Source: Oscillospiraceae bacterium (GTDB lineage: Bacteria; Bacillota; Clostridia; Oscillospirales; Ruminococcaceae). From it: DNA of 52,573 nt. This document shows, piece after piece, positions 17,094-26,272 of this stretch. The stretch lies in NCBI GenBank assembly GCA_017521825.1, contig JAFXBK010000088.1, forward strand, positions 1-52,573, given 5' to 3'. The position numbers were made by a program, and so were the translations under genes. The notes beneath the pieces were generated by a model, which saw only the letters and a list, made by a program, of their open reading frames with translations, was not told the DNA's origin and searched no databases. Each line of letters opens with the position of its first letter. Position 1 is the stretch's first letter.

Positions 17094-17702
17094 ATGGAAT
17101 ATATTTTTTCCGTGATTATCGGGTATCTTTTCGGAAGCTTCAACAGCGCAAGTATTATATCGGGTTTGCGCGGTTATGATATAAAAAAAATCGGAACTAA
17201 AAACGCCGGCGCATCGAACGTATTTATTTCAGTAGGAAAAGTTTACGGTGTTATAGTCGCTGTTTTTGATATTTTAAAAGCTTTTCTCGCGGCTGAAATT
17301 GCTTTTTTACTTTTTTCCGAAAGCAAGGAATTGGCAATTCTTTCCGGAGTTATGGCGGTTGTCGGCCATATTTTTCCGTTTTGGATGAAGTTTAACGGCG
17401 GAAAAGGCCTTGCTCCTTTTATGGGAATTCTTTTGTTTTACGATTGGAAACTTTTCTTTATCCTTGTGTTTTTTATTGCCGCGATTATTCTGATTACCGA
17501 TTATATAGCAATAGGCGCTCTTTGCGTAACGGCATTTATGCCGTTATATACCGTAATTTTTAAGGGCGAATATCTTATCGGCGCGTTTCTTTTGGTTCTT
17601 GCCGCTTTGATGTGGTATAAGCATAAAGAAAATATAAACCGGCTTAAAAACGGAACGGAAATTGGGTTCAGAAAAAAGAATAAAATAAAAAAAGAGCCTT
17701 GA
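17094..17702 (+). CDS. plsY: Glycerol-3-phosphate acyltransferase PlsY family
   Basis: PlsY transfers an acyl group from acyl-phosphate to glycerol-3-phosphate in the membrane, the first step of phospholipid synthesis. The product has 202 residues and several membrane helices. The conserved motifs are present in slightly divergent form: GTKNAGASNV (usual GSGNxGATN) and FNGGKGLAPFMG (usual FKGGKGVAT). A main plsY paralogue may exist elsewhere, given this divergence. A GGAGGT site precedes the ATG. The gene ends in a bidirectional terminator. Confidence 0.85.
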   Translation: MEYIFSVIIGYLFGSFNSASIISGLRGYDIKKIGTKNAGASNVFISVGKVYGVIVAVFDILKAFLAAEIAFLLFSESKELAILSGVMAVVGHIFPFWMKFNGGKGLAPFMGILLFYDWKLFFILVFFIAAIILITDYIAIGALCVTAFMPLYTVIFKGEYLIGAFLLVLAALMWYKHKENINRLKNGTEIGFRKKNKIKKEP

Positions 17703-17720
17703 AAACAAGGCTCTTTTTTT
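17688..17720 (+). terminator. Bidirectional terminator between plsY and ylmH
   Basis: AAAGAGCCTTG pairs with CAAGGCTCTTT around an AAAA loop, with T run after. It overlaps the end of plsY. Confidence 0.9.
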
Positions 17721-18468
17721 ATTTATAAATTTTTGCAGTACAGCGCAGGCGACCTTTTTTGGTTTCGAGCTTAATTCCGACATAAATAAATTTACCGTGA
17801 CCTCTGACGGAAATAATATCGCCTTCTTTTGGGGTATAAGAAGCGCTTAGCATAGGGATTCCGCCGATAAGAACTTTTTCGTGCTCACAGAGCCCTTTGC
17901 TTTCGCTTCGGGAAAGTTTATATATGGAAGAAATGACCGAATCCAGCCTTTCGGAAGCAACAACAAATTCACATTCAACCGGCTTTGGAAGGGCATCTTC
18001 CGGTATATGCTCAACCTTTGAGCACCGTACATTCGTATGTTTTATCTCAACAAGATTTTCACAGATATAATCCGCAATATTATCAAGGCATGGCGCAAAC
18101 GCAACGTTTTCCTTAACAATTAGATCGCCCAGAGTGCTTCTGCGGATTCCGAGGGACATTATCGAACCGAGAAAATCCCTATGGGAAAGTTCTCCGGAAA
18201 ACTTCATTGAGCACGGTTCGATTTTTATATATGAAATCGGCGCTGTTTCAGCATATCCGCAAAGTTCTTCGCTTCCGAAAACCGCGATAGCCTTTTCCGC
18301 GTTTTCATAGCCGCCTTCAAAATGATAGGGAACACCTTTGATACAGAACTTAAGCATGGCCTGTTCCGCGGGAGAAAGAAATTCGGTGAAAGTATAGATG
18401 TTTTTTGAATAGGAACGCTCCGCAAGCTCGGAAAAACGCCTTTTGAGCAAATTTTCGTCATCAGCCAT
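17719..18468 (-). CDS. ylmH: YlmH-like S4-domain RNA-binding protein
   Basis: The product has 249 residues with the YlmH fold: an N-terminal RRM-like region and a C-terminal S4 domain from about 175 (SERLDSVISSIYKLSRSES). YlmH binds ribosomes or nucleic acid and is implicated in ribosome quality control and cell division. In many Firmicutes it sits between sepF/ylmG and divIVA, but here it lies 27 kb away from that cluster. Three GTGCTCA/TGAGCAC motif copies fall inside the gene. Confidence 0.88.
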   Translation of the reverse strand: MADDENLLKRRFSELAERSYSKNIYTFTEFLSPAEQAMLKFCIKGVPYHFEGGYENAEKAIAVFGSEELCGYAETAPISYIKIEPCSMKFSGELSHRDFLGSIMSLGIRRSTLGDLIVKENVAFAPCLDNIADYICENLVEIKHTNVRCSKVEHIPEDALPKPVECEFVVASERLDSVISSIYKLSRSESKGLCEHEKVLIGGIPMLSASYTPKEGDIISVRGHGKFIYVGIKLETKKGRLRCTAKIYK

Positions 18469-19177
18469 ACCAACACCGCCTTTTCTGTGATATAATGAAT
18501 TTTAACATAAAGAGTTTACTCAGTCAATTCGGAGGAACAATGGAAGTTAAATTTTATGATAAAGCAGATAACGATGTTCTAAAATTTGCGGTAATTATTT
18601 CGAGATATGATAACAAATGGGTGTTTTGCAAGCATAGAGAGCGCGACACTTATGAAATTCCCGGAGGACATCGTGAGCACGGGGAAGAAATAACCGAAAC
18701 CGCAAAAAGAGAGCTTTTTGAGGAAACAGGGGCAAGTATTTTTAATCTTGAACCGGTTTGTATTTATTCGGTTACCGGTAAAAACAGATTAAATATTACC
18801 GGAGAAGAAACCTTCGGGATGCTTTTTTATGCGGAAATTTCTTCCTTCGAAAGTGAGCTTTATAACGAAATCGAAAGGGTGGAATTATTCGAAGAAATTC
18901 CCGAAAAACTTACTTATCCGGAAATTCAGCCGCTTTTGATTAAAGAATATTTGAGGAGAAAAAATGGAATTTAAACTTATACGTTCAAAAAGAAAAACCA
19001 TCGAACTTTCGATAGATAAAGATTTTTCTCCGCTTGTTAAAGCGCCGCTTAAAATGAGCATCGCAGATATTGAAAAATTTGTTTCAAAACATGAAAATTG
19101 GATTGAAAAACAAATTACAAAAAAGCGTGAGCACGCTGAAAAGTTTTGCTTGAGCGAAAATGAAATTTCCGTGCTCA
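17881..19177. repeat. Cluster of GTGCTCA/TGAGCAC motifs (ylmH-Nudix-ygjP)
   Basis: Six copies occur in 1.3 kb, at 17881, 18019, 18208, 18674, 19128 and 19171, in both orientations and inside three genes. Most are preceded by C or G (CGTGCTCA or GGTGCTCA). Confidence 0.7.
18540..18974 (+). CDS. Nudix hydrolase
   Basis: The protein has 144 residues from the ATG at 18540, which follows GGAGG with ideal spacing. The Nudix box GGHREHGEEITETAKRELFEETGA fits Gx5Ex7REUxEExGU apart from spacing details at the first Gly. These enzymes cleave nucleoside diphosphate derivatives; the exact substrate is unknown. The next gene, a YgjP-like metalloprotease, begins 11 bp before its stop. Confidence 0.88.
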   Translation: MEVKFYDKADNDVLKFAVIISRYDNKWVFCKHRERDTYEIPGGHREHGEEITETAKRELFEETGASIFNLEPVCIYSVTGKNRLNITGEETFGMLFYAEISSFESELYNEIERVELFEEIPEKLTYPEIQPLLIKEYLRRKNGI

Positions 19178-19476
19178 AAGAAAAAGCTTTGCCTTATCTT
19201 ACGGAAAGAACAGAATATTTTTCCAATATTATGGGTGTAAAACCAACCGGAATTAAAATAACTTCCGCGGAAAAAAGATTCGGAAGCTGCAGCGGGAAAA
19301 ATTCCATCTGTTACTCATGGCGCCTTATGCAGTATCCGCCGGAAGCAATAGATTATGTCGTTGTGCATGAGCTTTCTCACATAATACATAAAAATCATGG
19401 AAAAGAATTTTATTCTTTAATTGAGAAAATACTTCCGGATTACAAAAAACGCGAAAAAATACTTAAAAAATATTAA
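18964..19476 (+). CDS. YgjP-like M48-type metallopeptidase (DUF45)
   Basis: The protein has 170 residues with the zinc motif HELSHIIHKNH at about 138-148 (HExxH plus third ligand) and the preceding RFGSC(S) segment seen in YgjP/DUF45 proteins. It is a putative metal-dependent peptidase; its target is unknown. It overlaps the Nudix gene and carries two GTGCTCA-motif copies. Confidence 0.85.
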   Translation: MEFKLIRSKRKTIELSIDKDFSPLVKAPLKMSIADIEKFVSKHENWIEKQITKKREHAEKFCLSENEISVLKEKALPYLTERTEYFSNIMGVKPTGIKITSAEKRFGSCSGKNSICYSWRLMQYPPEAIDYVVVHELSHIIHKNHGKEFYSLIEKILPDYKKREKILKKY

Positions 19477-19511
19477 AATTTACAAAAAATTCATAAATAA
19501 GTTTATTTATA

Positions 19512-19540
19512 TTGACAAAAAATCTTAATTATATTATAGT
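19512..19540 (+). promoter_or_regulatory. Promoter of the pot operon leader
   Basis: TTGACA at 19512-19517 and TATAGT at 19535-19540 are spaced 17 bp, with start near 19547, about 400 nt before potA. Confidence 0.75.
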
Positions 19541-19546
19541 ATTAAT

Positions 19547-19945
19547 GTTAATTTTGCATCTGTTGTTTGACAGCGAACTTTCGGTCAAAAGGAGGTGGAA
19601 CTGTCGCAGCAAAACCGTTTTGGAAAAGCCGCGATAGAAAACGTAAACGAATTAATTGGACCGGAAATTCATTGTCATATGAAACACTGCTTTCAAGCGG
19701 GAGCCTTCTAAAACCGGGCACAGCGGTAGATAACTTATGCGCGGCAACGTTTAGAATAAAACACTCTTTTGCGGGGTCGGTTCCAAGAGGAAAGCGGTGG
19801 GTCGACAGGTTTTTAACACGTATTTCAAAATCTTTCATTGAATTACGGCCATGCTGTAAAAAGCAGTATGAAAAATGGGTGAGGCTGCGGCCGATGATCC
19901 TGTTTTTACCTTGCGTGACTTGAATCCGCAAAAGGGGGATGCAGA
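19547..19945 (+). ncRNA. Long structured-looking 5' leader RNA of potABCD (candidate regulator)
   Basis: No convincing gene lies in this stretch. It looks like a structured RNA leader. TTTGCATC (19553-19560) pairs with GATGCAGA (19938-19945) to form an 8-bp closing helix ending right at the potA start codon and next to its GGGGG ribosome binding site. Inner helices seen by eye include CGGTC/GACCG (19582-19586 with 19659-19663), CTGTCGC/GCGATAG (19601-19607 with 19631-19637), ACTGCT/AGCGGT (19686-19691 with 19722-19727), and CGGCC/GGCCG (19846-19850 with 19889-19893), which would compete for base 19850 with a CATGCTG/CAGTATG hairpin (19850-19856 with 19864-19870). I recognise no known riboswitch class. 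Regulation by polyamines is speculation from the downstream genes. Confidence 0.5.
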
Positions 19946-21004
19946 ATGGAAAATAATGCCATTATAAGATTAAAGGATATCGTTGTAGAATTTGACGGGG
20001 AAAGTGTTCTTCGCCATATCAATTTGGATATCCGCAACCACGAATTCGTCACACTTCTGGGACCTTCCGGCTGTGGTAAAACAACCACTTTGCGTATAAT
20101 CGGAGGCTTTGTAAATCCCAAAAGCGGGGACGTTTTTTTTGATGGAAAAAGAATTAACGATCTTCCGCCATATAAAAGGGAAGTTAATACTGTTTTCCAG
20201 AAATACGCTCTTTTTCCGAACCTTAATGTTTATGAAAACATCGCCTTCGGTTTAAGGCTTAAAAAAGTTCCGGATGAAGAAATCAGGGAAAGAGTTTTCG
20301 AAATGCTTGATCTTGTTAACATGCGCGGATACGAACGCCGCGACGTTAATCTTCTTTCCGGCGGTCAGCAGCAGCGCGTTGCAATTGCGAGGGCGCTTAT
20401 CAATAAGCCCCAGGTTCTTCTTCTTGATGAACCTCTTGGCGCACTTGACCTTAAACTCCGCAAGGAGATGCAGATTGAACTTAAGAAAATCCAGCGCGAA
20501 ACCAAAATTACTTTTATTTATGTTACCCATGACCAGGAAGAAGCCCTTACCATGAGCGACACCGTAGTCGTAATGCGCGCGGGCGAAATCCAGCAAATCG
20601 GAACTCCCATTGATATTTATAACGAACCTATAAACGCTTTTGTTGCGGATTTTATCGGAGAATCCAACATTATCGATGGCGTTATGAAAAAGGATTATCT
20701 TGTTAATTTTGCCGGAAGAGATTTTGACTGCGTTGACTTTGGTTTTGAAGAAAATGAAGACGTTGACGTAGTAATCCGTCCGGAAGATATCAAGATTTCC
20801 GACCCGGAAAAAGGCCAGATTACCGGTAAGGTGGAAAGCATTATTTTCAAAGGTGTCCATTATGAAATTGTTGTTATTGACGGTAACGGTTTTAACTGGA
20901 AAATCCATTCAACTCTCTATGAAGAACCGGGCAGGGAGGTTGGACTTTCTGTAATTCCGGACGATATTCATATAATGCATAAGATGGCGGAGGCAGAAAA
21001 ATGA
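19946..21004 (+). CDS. potA: Spermidine/putrescine ABC transporter ATPase PotA
   Basis: PotA powers polyamine import. The product has 352 residues: Walker [10 protein letters not shown] at about 39-47, Q-loop [10 protein letters not shown], signature [16 protein letters not shown], Walker [13 protein letters not shown]-loop THDQEE, and a C-terminal TOBE region. The ATG is preceded by GGGGG, which abuts the leader's closing helix. The stop overlaps the potB start by 4 bp, so the four pot genes form one operon. Confidence 0.95.
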   Translation: MENNAIIRLKDIVVEFDGESVLRHINLDIRNHEFVTLLGPSGCGKTTTLRIIGGFVNPKSGDVFFDGKRINDLPPYKREVNTVFQKYALFPNLNVYENIAFGLRLKKVPDEEIRERVFEMLDLVNMRGYERRDVNLLSGGQQQRVAIARALINKPQVLLLDEPLGALDLKLRKEMQIELKKIQRETKITFIYVTHDQEEALTMSDTVVVMRAGEIQQIGTPIDIYNEPINAFVADFIGESNIIDGVMKKDYLVNFAGRDFDCVDFGFEENEDVDVVIRPEDIKISDPEKGQITGKVESIIFKGVHYEIVVIDGNGFNWKIHSTLYEEPGREVGLSVIPDDIHIMHKMAEAEK

Positions 21005-21825
21005 CAAAATCCCGTTATCCTGCTTTTCCGTATATCGTTTTTATGACGATATTTATTGTTGTTCCGCTTATTATGGTTGCATATTTTGCGTTTACAACAA
21101 GTACCGGTGAATTTACAATGCAAAATATAATCCGCGTAGGCGATTATATTCCTGTAATTATAAAATCGCTTTTCCTTGCTTTTGTTGCAACGGCCATCTG
21201 CCTTTTGCTCGGCTATCCTTTTGCTTACATTATGGCGAACAAAACCAGCAACATCAGAAGAACCATGTTCATGCTCATAATGCTTCCGATGTGGATGAAC
21301 TTCCTTCTCAGAACTTATTCCTGGATGACAATTCTTGAAAACAACGGCCTTCTTAACCGTTTTCTCGGATTTTTCGGAATCGGACCTTTTGAGATGATAA
21401 ATACCCAGGGCGCGGTTGTTCTCGGAATGGTTTATGACTATCTTCCGTTTATGATCGTTCCGCTTTATACAATTATGATGAAAATGGATCATTCCCTGGT
21501 TCAGGCTGCCCAGGACCTTGGTGCGAATCCTTTACAGGTTTTTACCAACGTAATTCTTCCGCAGACCATGCAGGGAATAAAAACCGGAATCACAATGGTT
21601 TTTGTTCCGTCCGTTTCAACCTTTGTAATTTCAAGAATGCTCGGCGGCGGTTCCGAACTTATGGTCGGTGACCTTATTGAAATGCAGTTCGGAAGCAATA
21701 ACTATAACCCGAACCTCGGTTCCGCTATTTCTTTTGTTCTGATGATAATAGTTCTTATCTGCATGAGCGTTATGAATCAGTTTGACAGTGATGACATTGA
21801 TAAAGAGGGGAGGATCGCAATATGA
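21001..21825 (+). CDS. potB: Polyamine ABC transporter permease PotB
   Basis: This membrane permease of 274 residues has about six helices. The EAA loop is at about residues 165-185 ([21 protein letters not shown]), which docks onto the ATPase. The N-terminal helix begins [19 protein letters not shown], as in PotB. Translationally coupled to potA and potC through 4-bp overlaps. Confidence 0.94.
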   Translation: MTKSRYPAFPYIVFMTIFIVVPLIMVAYFAFTTSTGEFTMQNIIRVGDYIPVIIKSLFLAFVATAICLLLGYPFAYIMANKTSNIRRTMFMLIMLPMWMNFLLRTYSWMTILENNGLLNRFLGFFGIGPFEMINTQGAVVLGMVYDYLPFMIVPLYTIMMKMDHSLVQAAQDLGANPLQVFTNVILPQTMQGIKTGITMVFVPSVSTFVISRMLGGGSELMVGDLIEMQFGSNNYNPNLGSAISFVLMIIVLICMSVMNQFDSDDIDKEGRIAI

Positions 21826-22625
21826 AATTCCTTTCAAAATTTTATGTTGGAATAATCTACGCTTTTCTTTATCTTCCCATTGCGGTTCTCATTGTTTTTT
21901 CTTTTAATGATGCAAAAAGCCGCACCGTTTTCACTGAATTTACTTTTAAATGGTATGAAAAGCTTTTTACAAATGATATAATTCTTGGCGCTTTTGCAAA
22001 TACTCTTTTTGTTGCACTTGTTGCAGGAATTTTTGCGGTAATTCTCGGAACACTTGCCGCAATCGGAATCAACGCAATGAACAGAAAACTCCAGGGCTTA
22101 CTGCTCAATGTAACATATCTTCCGATGATAAATCCGGATATAATAACCGGTGTTTCGCTTATGCTTCTTTTTGTATTTATCAGAATGGAGCTTGGTTTCA
22201 CTTCTCTTATTCTTGCACATATAACTTTTAACGTTCCGATAGTTATTTTTAATGTTCTTCCAAAGCTTCGTCAACTTGACAAAAACGTTTATAACGCGGC
22301 GCTTGATCTTGGTTGTAATCCGGCGCAGGCTTTCAGAAAAGTTGTATTTCCTGAAATCATGCCGGGAATTGCCGCGGGTTTTCTTCTTTCGATAACATAT
22401 TCGTTCGACGATTTCGCGGTCAGCTTTTTCACAAGCGCGGCGGATTCCCAGACACTTTCCGTTGTAATTTATTCAATGGTAAGAATGAAGGTAAGCCCGG
22501 AAATCAATGCACTTTCAACCATTATGTTCGTTGTTGTGCTTCTTGTATTGTTACTTGTTAATATTAATGATGCAAGAAAAGAGAAAAAAATCAAACAAAG
22601 AAATATTTTAGAGGGAGAAGTTTAA
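21822..22625 (+). CDS. potC: Polyamine ABC transporter permease PotC
   Basis: The second permease has 267 residues. It carries the EAA-type loop NAALDLGCNPAQAFRKVVFPE and a family-typical N-terminus ending in IVFSFNDAKS. It pairs with PotB in the inner membrane. It overlaps potB by 4 bp and is followed by potD after one base. Confidence 0.94.
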   Translation: MKFLSKFYVGIIYAFLYLPIAVLIVFSFNDAKSRTVFTEFTFKWYEKLFTNDIILGAFANTLFVALVAGIFAVILGTLAAIGINAMNRKLQGLLLNVTYLPMINPDIITGVSLMLLFVFIRMELGFTSLILAHITFNVPIVIFNVLPKLRQLDKNVYNAALDLGCNPAQAFRKVVFPEIMPGIAAGFLLSITYSFDDFAVSFFTSAADSQTLSVVIYSMVRMKVSPEINALSTIMFVVVLLVLLLVNINDARKEKKIKQRNILEGEV

Positions 22626-22626
22626 T

Positions 22627-23856
22627 ATGAAAAGAATCTTTGCAGTAATGCTTTCCGTAATTATGATTGTTCTTTCTGCTGTTTCTGCTTTCGGTTATTT
22701 CAGCGAGGCGGAAGGATATTCCACGGAAGTTGAGGATTATGACTATTATCAAAAATTCCAGGGACAGGGAATTGAAATCGACGTTTGCAACTGGGGAGAA
22801 TATGTTGCGAACGATTCCGTCAACTTTCTTGATGTAAACGAAGACTTTGAAGCGCTTACCGGTATTAAGGTAAACTATACTCTTTTTTCTTCCAACGAAG
22901 AGCTTTATACAAAACTCCGCAGCGGAGGTTCTGTATATGACGTAATTGTTCCTTCCGACTATATGATCGGAAGAATGATAAAGGAAGGAATGATCCAGAA
23001 ACTTAATTTTGATAACATTCCTAACTATAAATACATTGATGAAAAGTATAAAAATACAAACTTTGACCCTGATAATGAATATTCCGTTCCTATGTATTGG
23101 GGAACCGTAGGTATTATTTATAATATGTCCATGGTTGATGAAGAAGATCTTACCGGATGGGATATCCTCTGGAATGAAAAATACGCAAACAATATGCTTA
23201 TGTTCTCCAACTCCAGAGATGCCTTTGCGCTTGCTCTCCTTGATCTCGGATATGATTTTAACACAACCGATGAAACTGAACTTGCTGAAGCGGCAGAACA
23301 TCTTAAAGCACAGAAACCCCTTGTTCAGGCTTACGTTATGGACGAAATTTATGACAAAATGGAGGGCGGGGAAGCCGCTGTTGCTCCTTATTATAACGGC
23401 GATGCTGTTCTTATGATGGATGTAAACGAGGATCTCAATTTCTATTTCCCCGAAAACTCCAGCATTTTTGTTGATTCCATGTGCATTCCGACCGGAGCCA
23501 ATGAAAAAGAAGCGGCTGAAATGTATATCAACTATATGTGCGAATCCACCGTTGCCGCAGCAAACAGCTATTATGTAGGATATTCCACTCCTCATACCGG
23601 CGCTTTTGAACTTCTTGATGAAGAACTTCAGGAAAACGAAATTGCATATCCTTCTGCAGAATATATTGAATCTCTTGATTATTTTCTCACTCTTCCGGCG
23701 GAAACAAGCGGTATTGTTGATGGTTACTGGACCGAAATCCTTGCAACAGAAGGGGACGTGACCATTTATATTATTGCCTTTGCTGTAATAATCGTGGCCG
23801 CAATTGCTGTTTTCGGATTTATGAAATATCAGAAAAAGAAAAGAATGAATTATTGA
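22627..23856 (+). CDS. potD: Polyamine-binding protein PotD with C-terminal membrane anchor
   Basis: This substrate-binding protein has 409 residues and resembles PotD/PotF (VCNWGEYV opening, DVIVPSDYM, WGTVGIIYN). A hydrophobic signal region is at residues 1-22, but no lipobox cysteine is visible. Instead the C-terminus has a single membrane helix (about 378-400) followed by KYQKKKR, so the protein is probably membrane-tethered from its C-terminal end. Most Gram-positive binding proteins are lipoproteins, so this anchoring is a departure. A strong terminator follows. Confidence 0.93.
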   Translation: MKRIFAVMLSVIMIVLSAVSAFGYFSEAEGYSTEVEDYDYYQKFQGQGIEIDVCNWGEYVANDSVNFLDVNEDFEALTGIKVNYTLFSSNEELYTKLRSGGSVYDVIVPSDYMIGRMIKEGMIQKLNFDNIPNYKYIDEKYKNTNFDPDNEYSVPMYWGTVGIIYNMSMVDEEDLTGWDILWNEKYANNMLMFSNSRDAFALALLDLGYDFNTTDETELAEAAEHLKAQKPLVQAYVMDEIYDKMEGGEAAVAPYYNGDAVLMMDVNEDLNFYFPENSSIFVDSMCIPTGANEKEAAEMYINYMCESTVAAANSYYVGYSTPHTGAFELLDEELQENEIAYPSAEYIESLDYFLTLPAETSGIVDGYWTEILATEGDVTIYIIAFAVIIVAAIAVFGFMKYQKKKRMNY

Positions 23857-23870
23857 TTTTAAAAGAAAAA

Positions 23871-23905
23871 GAACCTCCGCAGAATTTCTGCGGAGGTTCT
23901 TTTTA
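23871..23905 (+). terminator. Terminator of the pot operon
   Basis: A 14-bp perfect inverted repeat (GAACCTCCGCAGAA and complement) with T run. Confidence 0.93.
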
Positions 23906-24044
23906 TATAAGGTATATTAAAATATGATATAAAAATTTTACAAAACATTGTAAAGCTTTTTATCTTTACATAATCTATATTACACAAAATTGCAATAATT
24001 TACATCGAAAAATGCATAAACTGTAGAAAAATTCAACTTTTTCA

Positions 24045-24073
24045 TTGACATTCTTCTTGACAGCGTTTATAAT
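24045..24073 (+). promoter_or_regulatory. Strong promoter of the peptide ABC transporter operon
   Basis: Perfect TTGACA (24045-24050) and TATAAT (24068-24073) are 17 bp apart. The transcript would have a leader of about 70 nt before the binding-protein gene. The rest of 23906-24147 is AT-rich with nothing else recognised. Confidence 0.85.
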
Positions 24074-24147
24074 ATTATGGATGTTATACACAATGAAATA
24101 TTATTTGTTTTTGTATGACATAATAAAAATTAAGGAGGAAATTCAAA

Positions 24148-26082
24148 ATGAAGAAATTTCTCGCACTTCTTCTTGCCGCAGTTATGATGCTCTCTCTCGC
24201 AGCATGCGGCAACGAGCCTGTTGAGCCTGAAAATCCTACCGATCCTTCTTCTGACGTAGAGCCCGAAGTTGAATCCAGACCTAACAGACTTATCTATGGT
24301 TCCACTACCGAAATTTCCGGCGATATCGGCCCCGGAGCATGGTGGACCAACAACGCAACCGATAAGATGATCCGTGACCTTATCAATGACTATTCCCCGA
24401 TCACCTACAACCAGGGCGGCGAACTCATTGTTAACCCCACCATCTCTTCCGGCGTTGAATCCGTTCTTAACGAAGACGGAACCAAAACCTTCACTGTAAA
24501 AATCAATGAAGGTCTCGTATTCAGCAATGGTGAGCCCATCACTGCAGCTAACTATGTAGCATACGGCCTTATCGGCTATTCTGCAGCAGCAGCTGAAGCA
24601 GGCGCAAAACTTACTGCTGATATGATCGTAGGTGCAACTGAATATCAGAAGGGCGAAACCGACGAACTCTCCGGTCTCCACCTCATCGATGAGTATACTT
24701 ACTCCATCACTATTTCTTCTGATTATGTTCCTTATTTCTATGAACTCAGCTATGCATCCCTTACTCCTCTCTACATCCCGATGTATGCTTCTGCTCCCCT
24801 TACTGTAGTAGAAGGCGAAACCGGTGCTAAATTCGAAGGCGGCGAACTCGTTGCTGCTGAAATCGATGCTGCACGTTGGATGTATGCAGATGCAGTTTCC
24901 GCTGGTCCTTACGTTCTCAAATCCGTAGATACCGGTGCTCTTGAAGCTGTTCTCGAAATCAACCCCAACTATGCTGGTAACTTCGAAGGCGTTAAACCCC
25001 AGATCCAGCAGCTCGTTATCGTTAAATCCGATACCGCAACTCAGTTCGACGCTCTTGCAACTGGTGCAATCGACGTTCTTGACTCTCTCTCCGACGGTAC
25101 CGAAGTTAACACCGCTCTTGACATGGTAGCACAGGGTGGTTACGAAACCGTTTCCTTCGAACGTAACGGTTACGGCAAAATCCAGTTCCAGTGCGACTTT
25201 GGTCCTACCCAGTTCCAGGCAGTACGTCATGCTGTTGCATATCTCCTCGACAGAAACGAATTCGCTAACACTTTCTGCCAGGGCTTCGGTTCTGTAGTAC
25301 ATGGTCCTTACGGCCTTGCAATGTGGATGTACAAAGAGTCTGAAGAACTCTTCGCAGACGAAATGGATACCTATTCTTACGATCCTGCAAAAGCTGTAGA
25401 ACTCCTCGTAGCTGACGGTTGGGTTCTCGACGCAGAAGGTAACGAATATGTTTCCGGTACTCGTTATAAAGAAGTTACCAAAGAAGAAGCAGGCGATTAC
25501 GAACTTAACGTAACCCTTGCTGACGGCAGAATCCTTATGCCTCTTCACATCAAATGGTCCTCTTCTGAAGCAAACCCTGTTTCTGAACTTCTCGTAACCA
25601 TGCTTTCTGAAGGCCAGCAGACTGCTGACGCAGGTATGGTAATCGAACAGACCGTTATGACCTTCTCCGAACTTCTTAACTACATGTATCGTGATGCAAC
25701 CCAGGGCGATCAGTACGGTGTTCCTACCTACGGTATGTACAACCTTGCAACCAACTTCACCCCTGTTTACGACCAGTCCTTCTCCTTCTCCCTCGATCCT
25801 CAGTATGTAGCTCTTGGTTACAACACCAACTACATCTTCGATGAAGAACTCGACAAACTTTCTATGGACATGGTTTACGGCGTAGATCCTTCCGACCGTG
25901 AAGGTTATCTCGATCTCTGGCAGAAATTCATCCTCAAATGGAACGAACTTCTTCCTGAAATCCCGCTTTACTCCAACGTTTACTACACCATTTATCCTGA
26001 TTGGCTCAACGATTTCGTAGAATCCAGCCTTTGGGAATTCAACCAGGCAATTGTTTACGCTTCCATCGAAGGCGCAGAATAA
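24148..26082 (+). CDS. Peptide ABC transporter substrate-binding lipoprotein (OppA/DppA family)
   Basis: A 644-residue family-5 solute-binding protein begins with a lipoprotein signal peptide ending LSLAAC (Cys20), then an acidic Pro/Glu linker. It is larger than most OppA/DppA proteins (about 540). It captures peptides outside the membrane and delivers them to the permeases encoded downstream. Codons are strongly biased, consistent with high expression from its consensus promoter. A hairpin with a T run follows, probably reducing transcription into the permease genes. Confidence 0.92.
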   Translation: MKKFLALLLAAVMMLSLAACGNEPVEPENPTDPSSDVEPEVESRPNRLIYGSTTEISGDIGPGAWWTNNATDKMIRDLINDYSPITYNQGGELIVNPTISSGVESVLNEDGTKTFTVKINEGLVFSNGEPITAANYVAYGLIGYSAAAAEAGAKLTADMIVGATEYQKGETDELSGLHLIDEYTYSITISSDYVPYFYELSYASLTPLYIPMYASAPLTVVEGETGAKFEGGELVAAEIDAARWMYADAVSAGPYVLKSVDTGALEAVLEINPNYAGNFEGVKPQIQQLVIVKSDTATQFDALATGAIDVLDSLSDGTEVNTALDMVAQGGYETVSFERNGYGKIQFQCDFGPTQFQAVRHAVAYLLDRNEFANTFCQGFGSVVHGPYGLAMWMYKESEELFADEMDTYSYDPAKAVELLVADGWVLDAEGNEYVSGTRYKEVTKEEAGDYELNVTLADGRILMPLHIKWSSSEANPVSELLVTMLSEGQQTADAGMVIEQTVMTFSELLNYMYRDATQGDQYGVPTYGMYNLATNFTPVYDQSFSFSLDPQYVALGYNTNYIFDEELDKLSMDMVYGVDPSDREGYLDLWQKFILKWNELLPEIPLYSNVYYTIYPDWLNDFVESSLWEFNQAIVYASIEGAE

Positions 26083-26119
26083 TTTGTGAATGGTTCTTCC
26101 TGTTAAATAACAGGGAACA

Positions 26120-26152
26120 GACGAGGGCAGCTTTGCCTGCCCTCGTCTTTTG
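26120..26152 (+). terminator. Intra-operon (partial) terminator after the binding-protein gene
   Basis: An 11-bp stem (GACGAGGGCAG with CTGCCCTCGTC) is followed by only a short T run. It likely lets some transcription continue into the permease genes, giving excess binding protein. Confidence 0.8.
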
Positions 26153-26272
26153 ATAATTTATTAGGCATAAAAATTTTTTACAATATACATTTTAATTCCG
26201 AAGATTATTCCCTTTTATGGGTTTAATATAGATGTTACTACATTTATTAAAATGAAAAGGAGGGTTTTGTAG

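Noticed and set aside
19789-19796. GAGGAAAG in the pot leader, suggesting RNase P RNA
   Set aside because: The rest of the RNase P core (such as the ACAGAAA element and P4 partner) is not found, and the position is wrong.
19548-19931. Open frames on both strands (118 and 127 codons) between ygjP and potA
   Set aside because: Codon use is unlike neighbours, neither has a convincing product, and the region shows promoter and RNA-helix features instead.
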